From Hyphomicrobium sp. ghe19 (GTDB lineage Bacteria; Pseudomonadota; Alphaproteobacteria; Rhizobiales; Hyphomicrobiaceae), in the NCBI RefSeq assembly GCF_902712875.1, contig NZ_LR743509.1, forward strand, positions 2,680,001-2,744,000: 64,000 nt of DNA, given 5' to 3'. A program made the translations under genes and the position numbers. How positions within the stretch are numbered: position 1 is the stretch's first letter; each line of letters opens with the position of its first letter. This document shows, in pieces, positions 61,772 through 64,000 of this stretch. The notes under the pieces were generated by a model. The model searched no databases. It saw nothing but the letters and a program-made list of their open reading frames with translations, and was not told the origin of the DNA.

Positions 61772-61797
61772 CGGGCCGGATCAAACGATCCGGCCCG
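61772..61797 (+). terminator. Strong hairpin between permease and SDR genes
   Basis: A perfect 11-base stem, CGGGCCGGATC / GATCCGGCCCG, around AAAC. No T-run follows on the plus strand, so it may be a partial terminator or mRNA-stabilising structure. Confidence 0.45.
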
Positions 61798-61841
61798 CAT
61801 CTGTTACACATCCCGCCAAACGTCTCGACAGGAGCAAGAAA

Positions 61842-62609
61842 ATGGCAGACCGGCTTAAGGGTAAGATTGCGATCATTTCGGGCGGAGCGACGGGTATGGG
61901 CGGCGCCTCATCCCGGCTTTTCGCCGCCGAGGGTGCGGCGGTCGGCGTGATCGATCGCAACGAAGAGGCCGGACGCGCCGTGGTTGCCGAAATCAACAAC
62001 GCGGGCGGCAGGGCCGTTTTCGCCGCGGCCGACGTCGCGGATCAAGCGCAGGTGAATGCTGCCGTCGCGAGCGTCACATCGGCAATCGGCCAGGCCAACG
62101 TGCTCTTCAATCATGCGGGCACGATCATCATCAAGCCGTTCCTCGAGACGACGCTCAAGGAGTGGGAATGGCTGATGGGCATCAACGTGACGAGCATGTA
62201 TCTGATGACGCAAGCCGTTCTGCCCGGCATGCTCGAGATCGGCGGCGGATCGATCGTCTGCACGTCGTCGATTTCTGCCATTGCGGCGACGCCTATGGAG
62301 ACGGCTTACAATACGTCGAAGGGCGCCTGCCATATGTTCGCGCGGTCCATCGCCGTCGAGTATCGCGACAGAGGCATTCGCTGCAATGCGGTCTGTCCCG
62401 GGTTCGTCAAGACGCCACACGGCCTGCACGAAGTCGCGGAGCTGTCGCGGCGCGGGGTCGATGCGTCGGATGCCGCGCTTGCTGTGCAGCAGGGCCGACT
62501 CTGCGAGCCGGAAGAAGTTGCGCGGGCCGCGCTTTTCCTTGCCAGCGACGAAGCGAGCTTCGTCAACGGCGCGCACCTTTTCGTCGACAACTGCTTCACG
62601 GCGGTGTGA
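61842..62609 (+). CDS. Short-chain dehydrogenase/reductase
   Basis: 255 aa. The Rossmann site is F/S-G-G-A-T-G-M-G-G (residues 12-20) with an acidic D-R-N preferring NAD. The catalytic set is S-S-I-S-A near 142 and Y-N-T-S-K near 156. AGGAG precedes ATG 61842. It oxidises or reduces an alcohol or ketone. Its place 105 bases after the permease suggests the same regulon; the natural substrate cannot be told from sequence. Confidence 0.88.
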   Translation: MADRLKGKIAIISGGATGMGGASSRLFAAEGAAVGVIDRNEEAGRAVVAEINNAGGRAVFAAADVADQAQVNAAVASVTSAIGQANVLFNHAGTIIIKPFLETTLKEWEWLMGINVTSMYLMTQAVLPGMLEIGGGSIVCTSSISAIAATPMETAYNTSKGACHMFARSIAVEYRDRGIRCNAVCPGFVKTPHGLHEVAELSRRGVDASDAALAVQQGRLCEPEEVARAALFLASDEASFVNGAHLFVDNCFTAV

Positions 62610-62630
62610 TTGAGGGCGCAATCCCACAAG

Positions 62631-62715
62631 TGTCATCCTCGGCTTTAGGCCGAGGATCCATCGTCCAACTTACGATGCTGCTTGATGGATCCTCGGGCCA
62701 AGCCCGAGGATGACA
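62631..62715. repeat. REP-like nested inverted repeat
   Basis: Arms at 62631-62662 and 62684-62715 match at 28 of 32 positions as inverted copies, with a 21-base centre. Each arm is itself palindromic (CCTCGG ... CCGAGG). A related single palindrome sits at 62776-62803 (GGATCCCGG ... CCGGGAT). These are the dispersed extragenic palindromes common in alphaproteobacteria. Confidence 0.7.
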
Positions 62716-62775
62716 GTGGCTGGGGTTGGCTCGCACTCAGCGGCTCCCTCGACACTCGTTTTGCTGTGACTTGTC

Positions 62776-62803
62776 GTGGATCCCGGCCTACACCGGGATG
62801 ACG
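62776..62803. repeat. REP-like palindrome
   Basis: GGATCCCGG and CCGGGATGA flank a short centre; the unit shares the GGATCC and GGATGAC ends with the 62631-62715 repeat. It lies just downstream of eutC. Confidence 0.6.
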
Positions 62804-62808
62804 TTGGA

Positions 62809-63594
62809 TTACTTAATCAGTTCCGGCCCCGGCTGGCCTTCAATAAGGAACTGCGAGTCGTCCTTCAAGTTGACGCCCGTTAACCCGCGCCGGAAGGCTT
62901 CCCGCAGCAGCCACGCGGTTTTGAACGTGCCCTCGTCGTAAGAGAGCCCCCGCTGGCGAATGTTCGAGATGCAGTTGCGGTCGGCGTCCTTGATGCCGAT
63001 GCGTGGCGAGAACGTGAGGTAGACGCCGAGGCTGTCGGGCGACGAGAGGCCCGGCCGCTCACCAATCAGGACGAGGACGGCTTTGCCGCCCAGAATTTCA
63101 CCCGCTTCGTCGCCCAGCGCAACGCGGGCGTCGTCGGCGAGCAGCACCGGCGATAGTTTCCAGCCGGCTTTCACGACATAGGGCATGAACGCCGACATAT
63201 ATGCCAGCGTGTTGGCTGCGACGCCGAGCGACGAAAGCCCGTCACCGACGAGAACGACGAGGTCGGGTTTCGCCGATCCTTCGACCTCGGATGCGCGAAC
63301 GAGCGCCCCTCGCGAAACGTCGGACAGGCGACGGCCGAGATCGGGACGGCGGAGATATTCGGACCGATCGGTGGCGGCGCTCGCTATTCTCAACGTCGAA
63401 AGACCGAGATTTGACAGGCCTTTTTCAATCGGCGTCCAATCGATCGGTGTCGTCACCGCGTCTCGCGCCATGGCGTGCGAGAGGGCGAAATTCAGAACTT
63501 CGCGCGTCGGCATCGCAGAGCCCGAGCGGCCGAGGCCGATGCGCGCGTCCGTGAACCGCTTCAGATTTGCCCAGGGATCCTCTGTCATGGTCAT
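62809..63594 (-). CDS. eutC: Ethanolamine ammonia-lyase small subunit
   Basis: 261 aa. It matches EutC: D-A-R-I-G-L-G-R-S-G, F-A-L-S-H-A-M-A-R-D-A-V, V-V-L-V-G-D-G-L-S, A-V-L-V-L-I-G-E-R-P-G-L-S-S-P-D-S-L-G-V-Y-L-T and D-R-N-C-I-S-N-I-R. With EutB it forms the adenosylcobalamin-dependent enzyme turning ethanolamine into acetaldehyde and ammonia. ATG 63594 overlaps the eutB stop (ATGA), which decides the start even though the frame is open to 63690. No microcompartment genes are seen. Confidence 0.95.
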   Translation of the reverse strand: MTMTEDPWANLKRFTDARIGLGRSGSAMPTREVLNFALSHAMARDAVTTPIDWTPIEKGLSNLGLSTLRIASAATDRSEYLRRPDLGRRLSDVSRGALVRASEVEGSAKPDLVVLVGDGLSSLGVAANTLAYMSAFMPYVVKAGWKLSPVLLADDARVALGDEAGEILGGKAVLVLIGERPGLSSPDSLGVYLTFSPRIGIKDADRNCISNIRQRGLSYDEGTFKTAWLLREAFRRGLTGVNLKDDSQFLIEGQPGPELIK

Positions 63595-64000
63595 GCCGCC
63601 AATGCCTGTGCATGCGTGAGGAGCGGATTGCCCGGAGCATGCGGTGCGAGGTGACCGCTTGTATCCGTCACCCCGATGCGGGCGAGCCAAGCTTCGAACT
63701 CGGGCGCGCGCTTCAGCCCCAGCGCCTCTCGCACATAGAGCGCGTCGTGGAACGACGTCGACTGATAATTCAGCATGATGTCATCGGCGCCGGGAATGCC
63801 CATGATGAAGTTGACGCCTGCCGCGCCGAGCATCATCAGCAGAATGTCCATGTCGTCCTGGTCGGCTTCGGCGTGGTTCGTGTAGCAAATATCGCAGCCC
63901 ATCGGCAGGCCGAGCAGCTTGCCGCAGAAATGATCCTCCAGCCCGGCACGGATGATTTCCTTGCCGTTGTAGAGATATTCCGGCCCGATGAAGCCGACGA
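63591..64000 (-). CDS. eutB: Ethanolamine ammonia-lyase large subunit, 3' part
   Basis: Only the C-terminal about 135 residues are in the window; the 5' end lies beyond 64000. The sequence D-H-F-C-G-K-L-L-G-L-P-M-G-C-D-I-C-Y-T-N-H-A-E-A-D and M-G-I-P-G-A-D-D-I-M-L-N-Y-Q is diagnostic of EutB. It is the catalytic B12-binding subunit, translationally coupled to eutC. Confidence 0.95.
   Translation of the reverse strand, partial: VGFIGPEYLYNGKEIIRAGLEDHFCGKLLGLPMGCDICYTNHAEADQDDMDILLMMLGAAGVNFIMGIPGADDIMLNYQSTSFHDALYVREALGLKRAPEFEAWLARIGVTDTSGHLAPHAPGNPLLTHAQALAA

Noticed and set aside
1..64000. CRISPR arrays, tRNA or rRNA genes, complete insertion sequences
   Set aside because: I looked for regularly spaced direct repeats, transposase motifs and tRNA-like cloverleafs by eye and found none that I could support; a tRNAscan and IS search would settle this.

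Overview
This window is GC-rich (roughly 60% by eye), densely coded and alphaproteobacterial in character. The gene set (trimethylamine monooxygenase, TMAO demethylase, dimethylamine monooxygenase, two PQQ-type dehydrogenases, an aa3-oxidase subunit IV-like peptide, MDR/SDR enzymes, EutBC) suggests a methylotroph of the Hyphomicrobiales, Hyphomicrobium-like. That placement is inferred from gene content only; no rRNA or tRNA gene was seen.

Layout. 0-13.5 kb is an accessory, loosely packed region: an L,D-transpeptidase-like protein; a metal-uptake-looking cluster (DUF2946-like protein, small secreted protein, TonB receptor) behind a Zur-like promoter; a broken locus where a 3'-truncated mntP, still carrying its yybP-ykoY manganese riboswitch, is joined to a 5'-truncated glycosyltransferase/sulfotransferase/GH16 gene; a TonB siderophore-type receptor; several small membrane or secreted proteins; and a DUF5996 gene. 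13.5-20.2 kb holds a DEAD-box helicase, then LysR / unknown protein / 2-oxoglutarate-Fe(II) dioxygenase / fluoroacetate-dehalogenase-like hydrolase. 20.2-26.9 kb holds an orphan HTH gene and a czcBA-type heavy-metal RND efflux system flanked by small secreted proteins, without a czcC. 27-36.9 kb holds PPOX/GST with a divergent LysR, an arylsulfatase divergent from an octaheme TPR cytochrome, a GT2 glycosyltransferase, a His/Arg/Tyr-rich secreted protein and an exported alpha/beta hydrolase.

37-50 kb is the functional centre, the methylated-amine module. It has a periplasmic-binding-fold protein without a signal peptide, a convergent FadR-type GntR regulator with an unknown partner gene, a control region containing a 10-bp-phased repeat array, an APC permease, a three-gene dimethylamine monooxygenase (DmmA-like zinc ribbon protein, flavin/2Fe-2S reductase, heme-dependent oxidative N-demethylase), a GcvT-like folate protein, tmm and tdm. 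Together these would convert trimethylamine to TMAO, then dimethylamine, then monomethylamine, passing one-carbon units to tetrahydrofolate. Monomethylamine oxidation is not encoded here.

50-64 kb holds an AcuI-type reductase, a tautomerase, CsaA, quinoprotein dehydrogenase genes with an SMP-30-like propeller protein, FecR facing a CHASE2 adenylate cyclase, a second APC permease, an SDR, and eutC with the 3' end of eutB running off the window edge. The permease, SDR and EutBC together look like an amino-alcohol (ethanolamine) utilisation patch.
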